From Advenella sp. S44 (lineage in GTDB: Bacteria; Pseudomonadota; Gammaproteobacteria; Burkholderiales; Burkholderiaceae_B), in the NCBI RefSeq assembly GCF_002810445.1, contig NZ_NEXS01000006.1, positions 1-64,000 on the forward strand: a DNA stretch of 64,000 nucleotides, in the 5' to 3' direction. The notes below the pieces were generated by a model. That model had not been told where the DNA came from and searched no databases. It worked only from the letters and a program-made list of their open reading frames with translations. This document shows positions 40,899 to 51,267 of the stretch, piece after piece (positions within the stretch are counted from its first letter, which is position 1; each line of letters opens with the position of its first letter). The translations under genes and the position numbers were made by a program.

Positions 40899-41741
40899 AT
40901 GAACACCCTGACCGACATCACCCGCGCCACCGCTGCTGCACCTGCTCGCAGCCGCGAGCGCCGCCAAAGCGTTCAGGCTGCCGACACAGTGGTGGCCGTG
41001 CTCAAGGGACTGGCCAGCCTGGGAGGCGGCGCCAGTCTGACGGCACTGGCAACCTATCTGGAAGAAAACCCTGCCAAAGTCCATCGCTATCTGGTCAGTC
41101 TAATCGATGGCGGGTTGGTCACACAAAACGCCAATACGCAACAATATACTCTGGGCCTTGAAACCATGCTCATCGGTCTGGCTGCCATACGACAAGCCGA
41201 CCCCATCAGGATATCGGAACCCGCACTGATACGCCTGAGGGAACAATTGGGCATTACGAGTTTTATTGCCGTTATGGGCAACAAGGGCCCGACTATCGTC
41301 CGGATGGAAGAACCCAGCCTGCCGGTTACGGTCAATGTCCGCGTCGGTTCCGTACTCTCTTTTCTATGGTCGGCCACGGGCAGGGTCTTTCTGGGGATGC
41401 ATGATGAGCCTGCTGTGCGCACCCTGGCCAGGCAGGAGTACGATCTGTTGTGCAAAGCACAGAAGCTGCCTGCGTCTTTTGACGATCTGGTCTCGCAAAT
41501 GCATGAGGAGATCAGCACGTCACATTGCATCCGCGTAAGCGACACCAATCTGAAAGGAATAAGCGCCGTTGCAGCGCCGGTATTCAATTACGCAGGTCAA
41601 CTTACCGCGGTGCTCACTGCGCTGGGCGCCAGCGGCGGGTTTGATACCTCGCTGACGGGGCCCATTGCCGTTACCGTTCGTGAACAGGCACGACAAATCA
41701 GCCAACAACTTGGCAATAGCAAGTTGCCAGTTGGTAAATAA
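40899..41741 (+). CDS. IclR-family transcriptional regulator
   Basis: A 280-residue IclR protein: winged-helix domain (VLKGLASLGGGASLTALATY, about 25-90) and effector-binding domain (about 105-260). I place the start at ATG 40899 (MNTLTDITRATAAAP); upstream frame extension to 40830 lacks support, and no clear Shine-Dalgarno precedes either. It follows the P450 gene in the same direction and is the natural regulator of the Bug-P450 pair. Confidence 0.9.
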   Translation: MNTLTDITRATAAAPARSRERRQSVQAADTVVAVLKGLASLGGGASLTALATYLEENPAKVHRYLVSLIDGGLVTQNANTQQYTLGLETMLIGLAAIRQADPIRISEPALIRLREQLGITSFIAVMGNKGPTIVRMEEPSLPVTVNVRVGSVLSFLWSATGRVFLGMHDEPAVRTLARQEYDLLCKAQKLPASFDDLVSQMHEEISTSHCIRVSDTNLKGISAVAAPVFNYAGQLTAVLTALGASGGFDTSLTGPIAVTVREQARQISQQLGNSKLPVGK

Positions 41742-41756
41742 GGTAACGGTCTGGAT

Positions 41757-42419
41757 TTACCGCGTGAGTTCAGGCGCGTTTATATCGGCCGCAAAATTCT
41801 TTAACCCGTGTTTATGCCGGTGCACACGGTCGCGTCGGCGAAGCGCGGTGGGAATTGCCCGTTTTGCCCACATGGGAAGCGAGCTGCTGACATATTTAAG
41901 CCGGCCTTCCTCGCGAATCAGCAAGGTACGGCGTCCTCTTTTGCCTCTGTTATCAAACACCCAGGCTCGATCAGCCATTTGCAGCGCATAGCCCAGGTTG
42001 TCCATGCTGCGCCGGTAACGCCGCTCAATGGCGTCCAGGGGAACTGCGTGTCCACCGTCATCCACGCGCGATTTGACCCGCGCAATAAGCAGCCCCACAT
42101 CGTCCACGCCAACAAAGGCAAGAATAACCTGATATCCCTGCCCCCTGGCGCGCTGCATGAGCTCAATTTCAGAATTGCCGCTAAGCGTGGTTTCTATCGC
42201 GAAACTGTGCCCACTTGCGAGCAGCTTTTCTCGGGCAAGCAATGCCAGTCGGCCAGCACGCATTTGGACCAACGGACTATTGCGATTAAGGATATCGAGT
42301 TCGGCGGCAAGATCATCGGGATTGACAACCGGCAGATGGCCCGTCAGGTGCAAGCGGGTCAGCGTTGTTTTTCCCGCCCCATTGGGGCCCGCTACCACCC
42401 ATAGTTTTGGGGCACTCAT
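41757..42419 (-). CDS. zeta-toxin-like P-loop kinase
   Basis: A 220-residue ATPase with Walker A GPNGAGKTT (11-19), followed by VVNPDDLA and a Walker B-like region. This resembles the zeta toxin family, which phosphorylates UDP-N-acetylglucosamine and blocks wall synthesis. The basic C-terminal tail (RRRDRVHRHKHGLK) is unusual. Its start overlaps the stop of the small upstream gene by four bases. The toxin role is inferred from family and arrangement; some zeta-like kinases are not toxins. Confidence 0.8.
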   Translation of the reverse strand: MSAPKLWVVAGPNGAGKTTLTRLHLTGHLPVVNPDDLAAELDILNRNSPLVQMRAGRLALLAREKLLASGHSFAIETTLSGNSEIELMQRARGQGYQVILAFVGVDDVGLLIARVKSRVDDGGHAVPLDAIERRYRRSMDNLGYALQMADRAWVFDNRGKRGRRTLLIREEGRLKYVSSSLPMWAKRAIPTALRRRDRVHRHKHGLKNFAADINAPELTR

Positions 42420-42673
42420 GCCGCGGCAGTATCGCCTATCGTTTGCTCTATGCCATTCACAAAGCGCACGAGCTGGCGTCGACCATCGGGAAACTCCTTG
42501 ATGACCAGACCGGGCGGCGTATTGTCTTCACGATAATATACCGGGCGGCCCGCCTGAAGGTGCGCACGCGCTGCCGCTCCGTCATCACGGGCGATTCTGA
42601 CATCGAACATTCTCCAGAACACTTTTTCTTCGACTTCTGTCATGGCCTGCAGATTTTCCAGCTTCATTTCCAT
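42416..42673 (-). CDS. small partner of the zeta-like kinase (putative antitoxin)
   Basis: An 85-residue acidic-basic mixed protein (MEMKLENLQAMTEVEEKVFW...). GAGG lies seven bases before the ATG. The four-base overlap with the kinase gene gives tight translational coupling. It does not look like the classical epsilon antitoxin, so calling it an antitoxin is inference from position. Confidence 0.65.
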   Translation of the reverse strand: MEMKLENLQAMTEVEEKVFWRMFDVRIARDDGAAARAHLQAGRPVYYREDNTPPGLVIKEFPDGRRQLVRFVNGIEQTIGDTAAA

Positions 42674-43012
42674 ACTTTACCTCGCCACACAAAAACGTGC
42701 CGCCTGCGTATTTTCAGGATAATGGCCCTTGCCCAAACTTGGCAATAACCACCATCCCCAACTGTCTGATAAATTCGGTTTCTGATCCTATCGACTGATT
42801 ATAGGCAATCTACGAAAAATGTCAGCGAAATCTTCCACGATCGCAATATCCAGCGCGCGGGGCGTAACAGGCATTAGACGCAAAAATGGCCCCGACACAT
42901 AGCCGGGGCCATTTCAAACGCTTCTTTTACACCATCTTTCTATGTGGACAACGAACAAAGATGTTCAATCCGGAATGCGTTCAGCCGTGATGAAAACATT
43001 CCGTATCGTCCA
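42674..43012. terminator. spacer with bidirectional terminator after ectD
   Basis: About 340 bases without a gene. ATGGCCCCG (42886-42894) and CGGGGCCAT (42904-42912) form a 9-bp stem with A5 on the left and TTT on the right, ending ectD transcription on the minus strand. The kinase module's promoter must lie left of it. Confidence 0.75.
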
Positions 43013-43930
43013 TCAGGCCACTTCCTGCAGCGCATCCAGTGGCTCTAGCGCCCCGGTAAACTCACGCGTCGCAATATATTCGGGACGTGGCGCCAATCCA
43101 TACTTGGGCGCATTCAGTGTATTTTCGACACTGTTATACACCATGAATACGTTGGCACGCGGCCATGGCGATATATTTCCATTGGATCCGTGCATCGTAT
43201 TGCAATCGAAAAACACCACTGAGCCGGCCTTGCCTGTGACGGCTTGAATGCCGCCCTGCTCTGCCAACAGCTCCAGGCTTAGCGGATCGGGTACGCCATA
43301 CTCCTGAGCCTTCAGCGATTTCTTGTAGTTCTCATCGGGCGTGACACCCCGGCAGGAAATAAACTGACGTTGAGAACCCGGCACAACCATAAGCGGACCG
43401 TTGCATGCGTTGTTGTCGGTCAACAACACCGAGCAGCTCAAGGCGCGCATATTGGGCATGCCGTCTTCTGTATGCCAGGTTTCGAAATCAGAGTGCCAGT
43501 AGAACTCTTTGCCTTTGAAGCCGGGTTTCAGATTGGCACGCGACTGATGCAGGTACACCTCGGATCCCAGTATCTGGCGCGCCACATGAATCAGGCGCGG
43601 ATCGCGGGAAAGACGGTCAATCGCCTTATTCAGCGCATGCACCCGAAAAATGGACCGCACAGCATTGCTGCCCGGTTCGGTAATTGCTTCATCGCTGGCA
43701 GCAATTTTGCTGTCTTTGGTCATTGCGAGCACTTCATCCATCAGCATCTTGACTTCCTGTTCGCTGAACAGGTTGTCCATCACCAGAAAGCCGTCACGCT
43801 CGTAGGATGCGAGCTGCTCGGCAGACAGTGCGTCTGCGTATGTGCCGTTGTCATATACAACAGGCTCCTGTCTGGCGATAATTGCTGCAGTGCCGCTAGT
43901 ACGTGATTCATAAATGTCAGTTACGATCAT
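43013..43930 (-). CDS. ectD: ectoine hydroxylase
   Basis: A 305-residue non-heme Fe(II)/2-oxoglutarate dioxygenase that turns ectoine into 5-hydroxyectoine. The signature region FYWHSDFETWHTEDGMPNMR holds the iron-binding HxD, and the distal histidine lies in DCNTMHGSNGNIS. AGGAG precedes the ATG. Last gene of the ect operon, before the bidirectional terminator. Confidence 0.98.
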   Translation of the reverse strand: MIVTDIYESRTSGTAAIIARQEPVVYDNGTYADALSAEQLASYERDGFLVMDNLFSEQEVKMLMDEVLAMTKDSKIAASDEAITEPGSNAVRSIFRVHALNKAIDRLSRDPRLIHVARQILGSEVYLHQSRANLKPGFKGKEFYWHSDFETWHTEDGMPNMRALSCSVLLTDNNACNGPLMVVPGSQRQFISCRGVTPDENYKKSLKAQEYGVPDPLSLELLAEQGGIQAVTGKAGSVVFFDCNTMHGSNGNISPWPRANVFMVYNSVENTLNAPKYGLAPRPEYIATREFTGALEPLDALQEVA

Positions 43931-43955
43931 CTTGCACTCCTTCTCTATTTACAGT

Positions 43956-44354
43956 TCAGGCGGTTTCCACGGTCATTGCCGGATAAACGCCATCCTCGTC
44001 ATGAACTTCAAGACCGGTAACAGGGGGATTGAACACGCAAATAACTCGCAATGGTTCTTTCCCGCCCCGCAGCCAGTGTTCGTCGTTTTCATTCAACGCA
44101 TACACAACGCCCGGGCCCAGTGCATATTTTTTGCCATCGGCAACGGTTTCTACCTCGCCGTCCCCTTCTATGCACCACACTGCTTCCAGATGATTCTGGT
44201 AATGGATATGGGTTTCCGTACCCGGAAAAATCACGGTTTCATGAAAGGAAAATCCCATTCCGTCCTTGGCCAGCAATACTCGGCGGCTAAGCCAGGTGTC
44301 GGTTTTGACTTCAAGGTCGGTACCAATAACATCTTTCACATTTCTTACTATCAT
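43956..44354 (-). CDS. ectC: ectoine synthase
   Basis: A 132-residue cupin that closes N-acetyl-diaminobutyrate into ectoine. The start MIVRNVKDVIGTDLEVKTDT and the cupin core (ETHIHYQNHLEAVWCIEGDGE) are typical. GGAG precedes the ATG. Confidence 0.98.
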   Translation of the reverse strand: MIVRNVKDVIGTDLEVKTDTWLSRRVLLAKDGMGFSFHETVIFPGTETHIHYQNHLEAVWCIEGDGEVETVADGKKYALGPGVVYALNENDEHWLRGGKEPLRVICVFNPPVTGLEVHDEDGVYPAMTVETA

Positions 44355-44359
44355 ATTAC

Positions 44360-45667
<1,308 letters not shown>

Positions 45668-45739
45668 CTATTTGATTTAATATTAAAAGGTCAATGCCTG
45701 TAAGGCATTCGGACGCCGAACACGCCCTGGTGACGCAAC

Positions 45740-46303
45740 CTAGCCCGGCGTTGGCCTGAGAGGCCCAATCTTTAAAAGTCGTTCATCGTCATGCGCTTGA
45801 GGCCCGAATAATTCTGGTTCAAATAGCGGGCTCTCTTCGATGCCGGCGCCCATGTTGCGAGCGACAGCAGCGAACATGCGACGAGATGCGGCGTTGTCCG
45901 GACCCACAGTCGTTTCAAGGGAACGGACATGCGCCAGATTTGGCCGCTCTAGCAGACTTGTCAGCATTCGCTGGCCCAGTCCATGGCCGCGCCCACGCTC
46001 GTGGACGGCAACCTGCCAGATAAACAATACGTCATCCCTGCCAGGAGGTTGATAGGCGGACACAAATCCATCGATTTGGCCGTCTGTCTCGGCGACGACG
46101 CAGGTCTTGTCAAAGTGCTCACACAGCAACAGATAGCTGTAAACGGAATTCAAATCCAACGGTGGGCACGCGGAAATCAGTTGCCAGATGTCATAGCCGT
46201 CACGTCTGGCGGGTGTTCTTAGCAGATACCGGTCCGTGTGCACTGCTGATGCATCGGACTGCTGCGAATACGTTTGAGATGTCGTGGGTGCCGTGTCAAT
46301 CAA
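45740..46303 (-). CDS. ectA: diaminobutyrate acetyltransferase
   Basis: A 187-residue GNAT acetyltransferase, first dedicated ectoine enzyme. [20 protein letters not shown] is the acetyl-CoA loop. The start is a TTG at 46303, overlapping the ectR stop as TTGA; GGGA lies about ten bases before. No other in-frame ATG precedes the conserved core, though a GTG at 46243 is possible. Confidence 0.95.
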   Translation of the reverse strand: MIDTAPTTSQTYSQQSDASAVHTDRYLLRTPARRDGYDIWQLISACPPLDLNSVYSYLLLCEHFDKTCVVAETDGQIDGFVSAYQPPGRDDVLFIWQVAVHERGRGHGLGQRMLTSLLERPNLAHVRSLETTVGPDNAASRRMFAAVARNMGAGIEESPLFEPELFGPQAHDDERLLKIGPLRPTPG

Positions 46304-46845
46304 ATTAAAATCCCGGATTCTGGGTGCGAAGAACCGGCGACTGGAACGTCCAGAAGGGGTGATGCCGGTTCGTTGGAAATCTCATGAGCCACAACGCTGT
46401 GCACCTCCATGAGCATGACAATTTTTTCGAGCGACGTCGTAATGGACGCCTGCTCTGTTTCTGGTAAATCCTTCAGCGCATCCGACAACTGGGTCTGAAT
46501 GGGTGAAGGCGTCGCATGGACGAGTTCAGCGCCTGCATCCGTTGCGGTAATAAACACAATGCGGCGATCTTCGCGGCCGCGCTCACGACGTATCCAGCCC
46601 TTATCTTCCAGTCTGTCAAGGATGCCAACTACTGTACTGGGACTAACATGGATTTTGCGGCTGATGGCCGTGGCCGTAATGGGGCCATTCTCAACAATGG
46701 CATTCAAACAGATTAGCTGCGGCGCGGTCACATTGCTGTAGGCCGCAAGTTGCCGTGAATGCACGGCGATTGCGCGGGTAATGCGGCGCAGGGCGCTTAA
46801 GATACGTATGTCGTATTGAGCTTGCGTATTAATTGTTTTACTCAT
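46300..46845 (-). CDS. ectR: MarR-family regulator of ectoine synthesis (EctR)
   Basis: A 181-residue MarR winged helix ([40 protein letters not shown]). EctR-type regulators repress ect genes until osmotic stress. Here it is the first gene of the operon, joined to ectA by a four-base overlap, so it probably controls itself and ectABCD together. Confidence 0.92.
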   Translation of the reverse strand: MSKTINTQAQYDIRILSALRRITRAIAVHSRQLAAYSNVTAPQLICLNAIVENGPITATAISRKIHVSPSTVVGILDRLEDKGWIRRERGREDRRIVFITATDAGAELVHATPSPIQTQLSDALKDLPETEQASITTSLEKIVMLMEVHSVVAHEISNEPASPLLDVPVAGSSHPESGILI

Positions 46846-47324
46846 AATTATTTATAGAGAATTCACTTCCCTTAAAATCATTTCAGCCCTAATCATATGC
46901 GATAGAACCATTGATGTCAAACCAGTTTGTATTCTAATCATCGATGAAGAAATGATGTGTTTTGAAACAAAATTTGTCGTTTAAATCGGGGAATTAATCC
47001 GGTATTTACACGCCAACTTCATCGAAATTGGAACTAATTGTAATTAAGATACGTTAAATTCGATATATTTCTTGTTTGTAAAAATAGAGGCGGTTTGCCT
47101 ACCAATCGACATTGAGCCCCGCAGCGTTTCGCGTGTGGACAAGTCAGAGCTTCTCACTCCCTATCCTGCTAACTGGGAAATTTCGTAGCGCAGACCGCAT
47201 TCAACTGTCTCCCGCCCCTACTGCCGAAGCCGTCACATTGCGTGCTCTCGATCTCTTGGCCGCTTCAGGTTCCAGGCTGAACGCAGGCAAACATCTCCCC
47301 TGCTCCAACTGCTGACCAGCATCA
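46846..47324. promoter_or_regulatory. ectR upstream region
   Basis: About 480 mostly AT-rich bases that must carry the ect operon promoter. A small palindrome TTTTG-AAA-CAAAA (46960-46972) is a possible operator. The stretch 47112-47315 can be read as a 67-codon frame with no support. I see no gene. Confidence 0.45.
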
Positions 47325-48272
47325 CTATTGCTTTAGTCCCAACTGGTCCACCATTTTCCCCATAGTGTCGTATTCACGTTGAATGTACTTGGAGAACTCA
47401 TCGCGCTTGAGGATCGTTTTGGTAACCCCCGCAGTTTCAAAAAACTTATCCATTTCCGGTGAGCTCGCTGCCTTTTCAAATGCGTCTTCGATACGTTTTA
47501 CTGCCTGATCCGGTGTTCCTGCCGGAGCGACAATACCGTGCCACAAAAGCGTTTCGTTCTCCGGGATTCCTATATCACTCAGGGTAGTCGCCTTCGGTAG
47601 CGCAGGCACTGGCTTGGCGGATGTGGTCAGCAGACACTTGGCGGTTTTGGCCTTTTCCATTGTTACCGCCGGCGGGACGGACCCAACATATACATCCACT
47701 ACCCCGCCCAATAACGCGGGCATGGTTTCTCCTGCGCCGCGATACGGAACGTCACGCGCCTTTACGCCGAAGTGTTGGAATATGCGCTCCGCCGCGAGCT
47801 GCCCCGGGCCGGCAACGCCATCCGTGCCAAAGGTATAGGTGTTTGGTTTGCTTTTGAGTACATCAAGAAGCTCCTTGCCGTTGCTTGCCGGAAATTCCGG
47901 TTTTACGCAGAGTACATAAGGCGCACTGTCCAGCATGATCACGGGAATATAATCCTTCATGCTGTAGTTGGTTTTTATGCTGTGCGGGGCCACTGTAATA
48001 GGCCCCATCCATACGCCTGCGACGGTCAAACCATCAGGTTTCGACCGCGCAAGTTGGCTCACGCCTATTGCGCCACCCGCTCCACCTGCATTCTGCACGA
48101 CCAGCGTTGCGTCCAGATGTGGCTCAGCCTGATGGGCAATAGCTCTAAATAGCGAGTCAGTGCCTCCGCCTGGCGACGTCGGTATGATAAGTTTAATCAC
48201 ATCTTGAGCTGCAGCCACCTGAGCCATAATCATTAAAAGCGCTGCACTAAAATATTTATATTTGTTCATCAT
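47325..48272 (-). CDS. Bug-family periplasmic substrate-binding protein
   Basis: A 315-residue receptor. The start is ATG 48272 (MMNKYKYFSAALLMIMAQVA), with GGGGA eight bases before it; the longer frame has no support. The signal peptide ends at VAAAQ, followed by IIPTSPGGGTDSLFRAI. It is the last gene of a three-gene operon with an amidohydrolase and a PEP-mutase-family enzyme, so it likely brings in their substrate. Confidence 0.92.
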   Translation of the reverse strand: MMNKYKYFSAALLMIMAQVAAAQDVIKLIIPTSPGGGTDSLFRAIAHQAEPHLDATLVVQNAGGAGGAIGVSQLARSKPDGLTVAGVWMGPITVAPHSIKTNYSMKDYIPVIMLDSAPYVLCVKPEFPASNGKELLDVLKSKPNTYTFGTDGVAGPGQLAAERIFQHFGVKARDVPYRGAGETMPALLGGVVDVYVGSVPPAVTMEKAKTAKCLLTTSAKPVPALPKATTLSDIGIPENETLLWHGIVAPAGTPDQAVKRIEDAFEKAASSPEMDKFFETAGVTKTILKRDEFSKYIQREYDTMGKMVDQLGLKQ

Positions 48273-48315
48273 GTTGTCCCCTGCAGATCGAAAAATATTA
48301 CAAGCAATATAGGAA

Positions 48316-49158
48316 CTACGTTTTGGGTGCGCCGAATCCAAAAAGACGCTGCGCGTTCTCCGCCAGCACGCGATCCCTTGCCGTTTTGTCTGGCACCCAA
48401 TCAAACAGCCAGTCTAGGCAATCGATATAGGTGATATTGTCCTCGTGGCCCACCCATGGCCAGTCGGTAGCCCAGACTGCGCGCTCACCATTGGATTGGG
48501 CAAGAATTTTTTTGACCAGTGTCGCGGGATCACTGCCCCGCAAACGAAAAGGTGCTGAAAGCTTGACCCACGTGTTACCGGCTTCAACGGCGTCAAGGAG
48601 TACGTGAAATCCTTGACTATTTACTCCGTCCTTCCCTTCCGGGTGTCCAAAGTGGTCAACCACCACACGGACGCCGCTTTTGTTAACCGCCTTGAGAACG
48701 GGTGGCAGAAATTCCCCTTCCAGATAGATCTCTATGTGAAACCCAAGATTCTTTGCCTTCGCCAGTAGCCTCTGATACTCACCTGATTCGATATCGGGTA
48801 ACACATCGCGCCTGATCCAGTTAAATCTGATTCCGCATACGCCATTCTCCTGTAGGTAAGACAGCTCATTCTCGGTAATCCCCGGTTCTACAATCGCAGT
48901 ACCCCGCAAGCGGCCACCCGCCTGGGCCAGCGCTTGCACAAGCACTTCATTGTTGGCTCCGTAAAAACTTGGCGCCGTCAGTAACCCATATGTGATGTCG
49001 TGGGTATCCAGCACCCGCAGGTACTCCTCCACACTTGCGTCCCGCGCAGGCTGGGAGTGGCGGTTACTGGCAAGTGGCATATCTTTTTTTATGACATGTG
49101 CATGGCAATCGGCTGCACCCGCCGGTATTCGACTTGCAATATCAGACAGATCAGTCAT
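48316..49158 (-). CDS. amidohydrolase family 2 protein
   Basis: A 280-residue TIM-barrel hydrolase or decarboxylase of the type that includes 2-pyrone-4,6-dicarboxylate hydrolase. Metal-site motifs ADCHAHV near the start, VVDHFGHP and WATDWPW are visible. The ATG at 49158 overlaps the previous gene's end by eight bases. The reaction cannot be fixed; lactone opening is the leading guess. Confidence 0.85.
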   Translation of the reverse strand: MTDLSDIASRIPAGAADCHAHVIKKDMPLASNRHSQPARDASVEEYLRVLDTHDITYGLLTAPSFYGANNEVLVQALAQAGGRLRGTAIVEPGITENELSYLQENGVCGIRFNWIRRDVLPDIESGEYQRLLAKAKNLGFHIEIYLEGEFLPPVLKAVNKSGVRVVVDHFGHPEGKDGVNSQGFHVLLDAVEAGNTWVKLSAPFRLRGSDPATLVKKILAQSNGERAVWATDWPWVGHEDNITYIDCLDWLFDWVPDKTARDRVLAENAQRLFGFGAPKT

Positions 49159-50104
49159 GAGCTGCCCCTCCACTGATAGAGCCATGTTGTTCAGAACCGT
49201 ATTTAGCAATTTTCTGGGAGGGTGTCAGAAAACGCTGCTCCAGCGCCTCAATCTGAGCCATTCCCATTATTTCGTTCAGCTCCTCAAAACTTAACGCGGC
49301 ATCAGGTCGATCTGCTGCCTGCCCGTTGGCAATCGATTCACCCAGAATTTCCAGGCCTTGCTTCATGCCGGCGAGTGCGCAGGCAGTCAACAGCCGAGGA
49401 TAGATCACGACTGCAACGCCAAGGTCCTGAAGTTGCGCTGCAGATAATAACGGTGTGGTTGATCGTTGGCGGATCCCGAAACCCATATTGACACATAGTG
49501 GCTTGGGTACGTTTGCTGCAACGGTGCGGATTTGTTCAGCATCAAGAAGCGCATCGGCAAACAGCAGATCTGCCCCGGCTTCGGCGTATGCATTCAGGCG
49601 CCGCAAGACTTCGTCAAGTCCGTGTGTAGCAAGCGTATCAGTGCGGGACTTGATGATGAAGTCCTTATCCGTTCGTGCCTCGCAGGCCGCCCGAAGCTTT
49701 TGAACCATTTCATCTTCCGGAATGACTTCCTTTCCTCGCATGTGTCCACAGCGCTTGGGCCAGACCTGATCCTCAAGCATCACACCCGCTGCTCCCGCCT
49801 GTTCAAAAAGACGGACGGTGTGATAGGCATTGATTGCATTTCCGTACCCCGTGTCGCCATCGGCGAGCAATGCAAGATTGGAGCATGCGGCGATGCTACG
49901 CACGGCCGCAACATTTTCTTCCAGCCCCATGAGACCGACATCAACCTGGCCTATACGAGATTCGCTGACGCCACTTCCCGTGATAAATGCACTTGTGTAA
50001 CCCGAATGTTCGACAAGCCTGGTACTGAAGCCGTCAAAGACACCGGGCTGCACCAGAATCTCGGGCCCGTATATCGCATCGCGTAGTTGTTTAGCCTTGC
50101 TCAT
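49151..50104 (-). CDS. isocitrate lyase/PEP mutase-family enzyme
   Basis: A 317-residue barrel enzyme. ADGDTGYGNAINAYHTVRLFE, LEDQVWPKRCGHM and IKSRTDT mark the family, which includes methylisocitrate lyase, oxaloacetate decarboxylase and dimethylmalate lyase. It is closest in look to the 2,3-dimethylmalate lyase/oxaloacetate decarboxylase branch, but that is by eye. First gene of the operon, divergent from the LysR gene. Confidence 0.87.
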   Translation of the reverse strand: MSKAKQLRDAIYGPEILVQPGVFDGFSTRLVEHSGYTSAFITGSGVSESRIGQVDVGLMGLEENVAAVRSIAACSNLALLADGDTGYGNAINAYHTVRLFEQAGAAGVMLEDQVWPKRCGHMRGKEVIPEDEMVQKLRAACEARTDKDFIIKSRTDTLATHGLDEVLRRLNAYAEAGADLLFADALLDAEQIRTVAANVPKPLCVNMGFGIRQRSTTPLLSAAQLQDLGVAVVIYPRLLTACALAGMKQGLEILGESIANGQAADRPDAALSFEELNEIMGMAQIEALEQRFLTPSQKIAKYGSEQHGSISGGAAHD

Positions 50105-50160
50105 TGATTTCCTCTTTCAGTCGTTTAGGGTATCCTAACAAGGCCAAATTCATTAGACAA

Positions 50161-50174
50161 ATTAAACTTTTAAT
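50161..50174. promoter_or_regulatory. LysR-type palindrome
   Basis: ATTAAA-CT-TTTAAT has the T-N11-A form of a LysR binding site. It lies between the divergent enzyme and LysR genes, 23 bases before the LysR start. Confidence 0.5.
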
Positions 50175-50196
50175 GGCATTTATATAGGAAATTTTA

Positions 50197-51123
50197 ATGC
50201 GTCATTATTCGCTGGCCCAGATTGAAGCACTTGCTGCCATCGCCAGGCTCGGTTCATTCCAGGCGGCCGCAGCGCATATCAATGTCACGCAACCTACCAT
50301 TTCCCTTCGAATTCGTGATTTGGAGGAGGCACTGGGGAAGACTTTCTTTGAACGCGATGGCAGATCAGCAAAACTCAATGCCGATGGCGTTGTGGCCACT
50401 CAATACGCTGAACAGCTACTCAGACTTCTGGATGAAATGGAAACACGCTTAAGAACGAACGATCCGCTTCAGGGGACCTTGCGTGTGGGATCATCAGAAA
50501 CGATTGCAATTGCGGTACTACCGCAGATCATCTCTTTTTTCGGAGAGCGTTACCCAAGAGTCAAAATTGAATTGACGGTAAGTAACAGTTATGTACTTTC
50601 AGAAGAGCTAGCTACCAATAAACTAGACGTCGCTTTTCTTGCTGACCCCGGCTACCCGCCGCACATACATATCGAACCGCTGGCAACAGCTCCGGTTGCA
50701 TGGATGGGAAGCCGGACGGCATCCATTCAGATAAGCATCGCTCAACCGGAAACACTCGCTGACATCACCATTCTTTGCATGCCAAAGACATCGCCATTAC
50801 ACGAAATGATGCTTGACTGGTGGGCAAAAGAAGGCGGCGGAGAACCCACTTCCAGCACATGCAACAGCCTTGCCATGCTCGCACGCCTGGTGTCTGGCGG
50901 TGTAGGAATTGGAGTTTTACCAACCTGCATACTTAGAGATGAGATTCAAAAGGGTTTGGTTGTGAGCTATAAACAGAGAACGCCATTCGCGCCACTACAT
51001 ATCTGTGCGGCATATCCCAAGGCAACCCGCTCAGAAGGCATTGCCGCGCTCGTAAGTATTGCCAGAAGCGTGATGCTCGAATCCCGGTGTTTCATGCCTT
51101 TGGATTCTGAAATAACCACATAA
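50197..51123 (+). CDS. LysR-family regulator
   Basis: A 308-residue LysR protein: HTH at 1-62 (SLAQIEALAAIARLGSFQAA) and effector domain. AGGA lies before the ATG. Divergent from the Bug/amidohydrolase operon, which it probably controls. Confidence 0.93.
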   Translation: MRHYSLAQIEALAAIARLGSFQAAAAHINVTQPTISLRIRDLEEALGKTFFERDGRSAKLNADGVVATQYAEQLLRLLDEMETRLRTNDPLQGTLRVGSSETIAIAVLPQIISFFGERYPRVKIELTVSNSYVLSEELATNKLDVAFLADPGYPPHIHIEPLATAPVAWMGSRTASIQISIAQPETLADITILCMPKTSPLHEMMLDWWAKEGGGEPTSSTCNSLAMLARLVSGGVGIGVLPTCILRDEIQKGLVVSYKQRTPFAPLHICAAYPKATRSEGIAALVSIARSVMLESRCFMPLDSEITT

Positions 51124-51204
51124 AAACAAATTCAAATTTGGCCTGTGGCGCAGTAGCGATTACGCGACCATAGACTCTGAAACGCACAAACATGAACCCA
51201 ACCA

Positions 51205-51238
51205 AAGAAGAAAAGCGGTGCCAATCCATCGGCACCTT
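51205..51238 (-). terminator. terminator of the ABC operon
   Basis: GGTGCC (51217-51222) pairs with GGCACC (51231-51236), and on the minus strand CTTTTCTTCTTT follows. It ends the six-gene operon that runs from 58263. Confidence 0.65.
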
Positions 51239-51267
51239 CCTGTGCAAGTCCGGTGCCTGCAGGAACG

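Noticed and set aside
47112-47315. 67-codon frame upstream of the ect operon
   Set aside because: No ribosome binding site, no protein-like pattern, and it lies in a promoter region.
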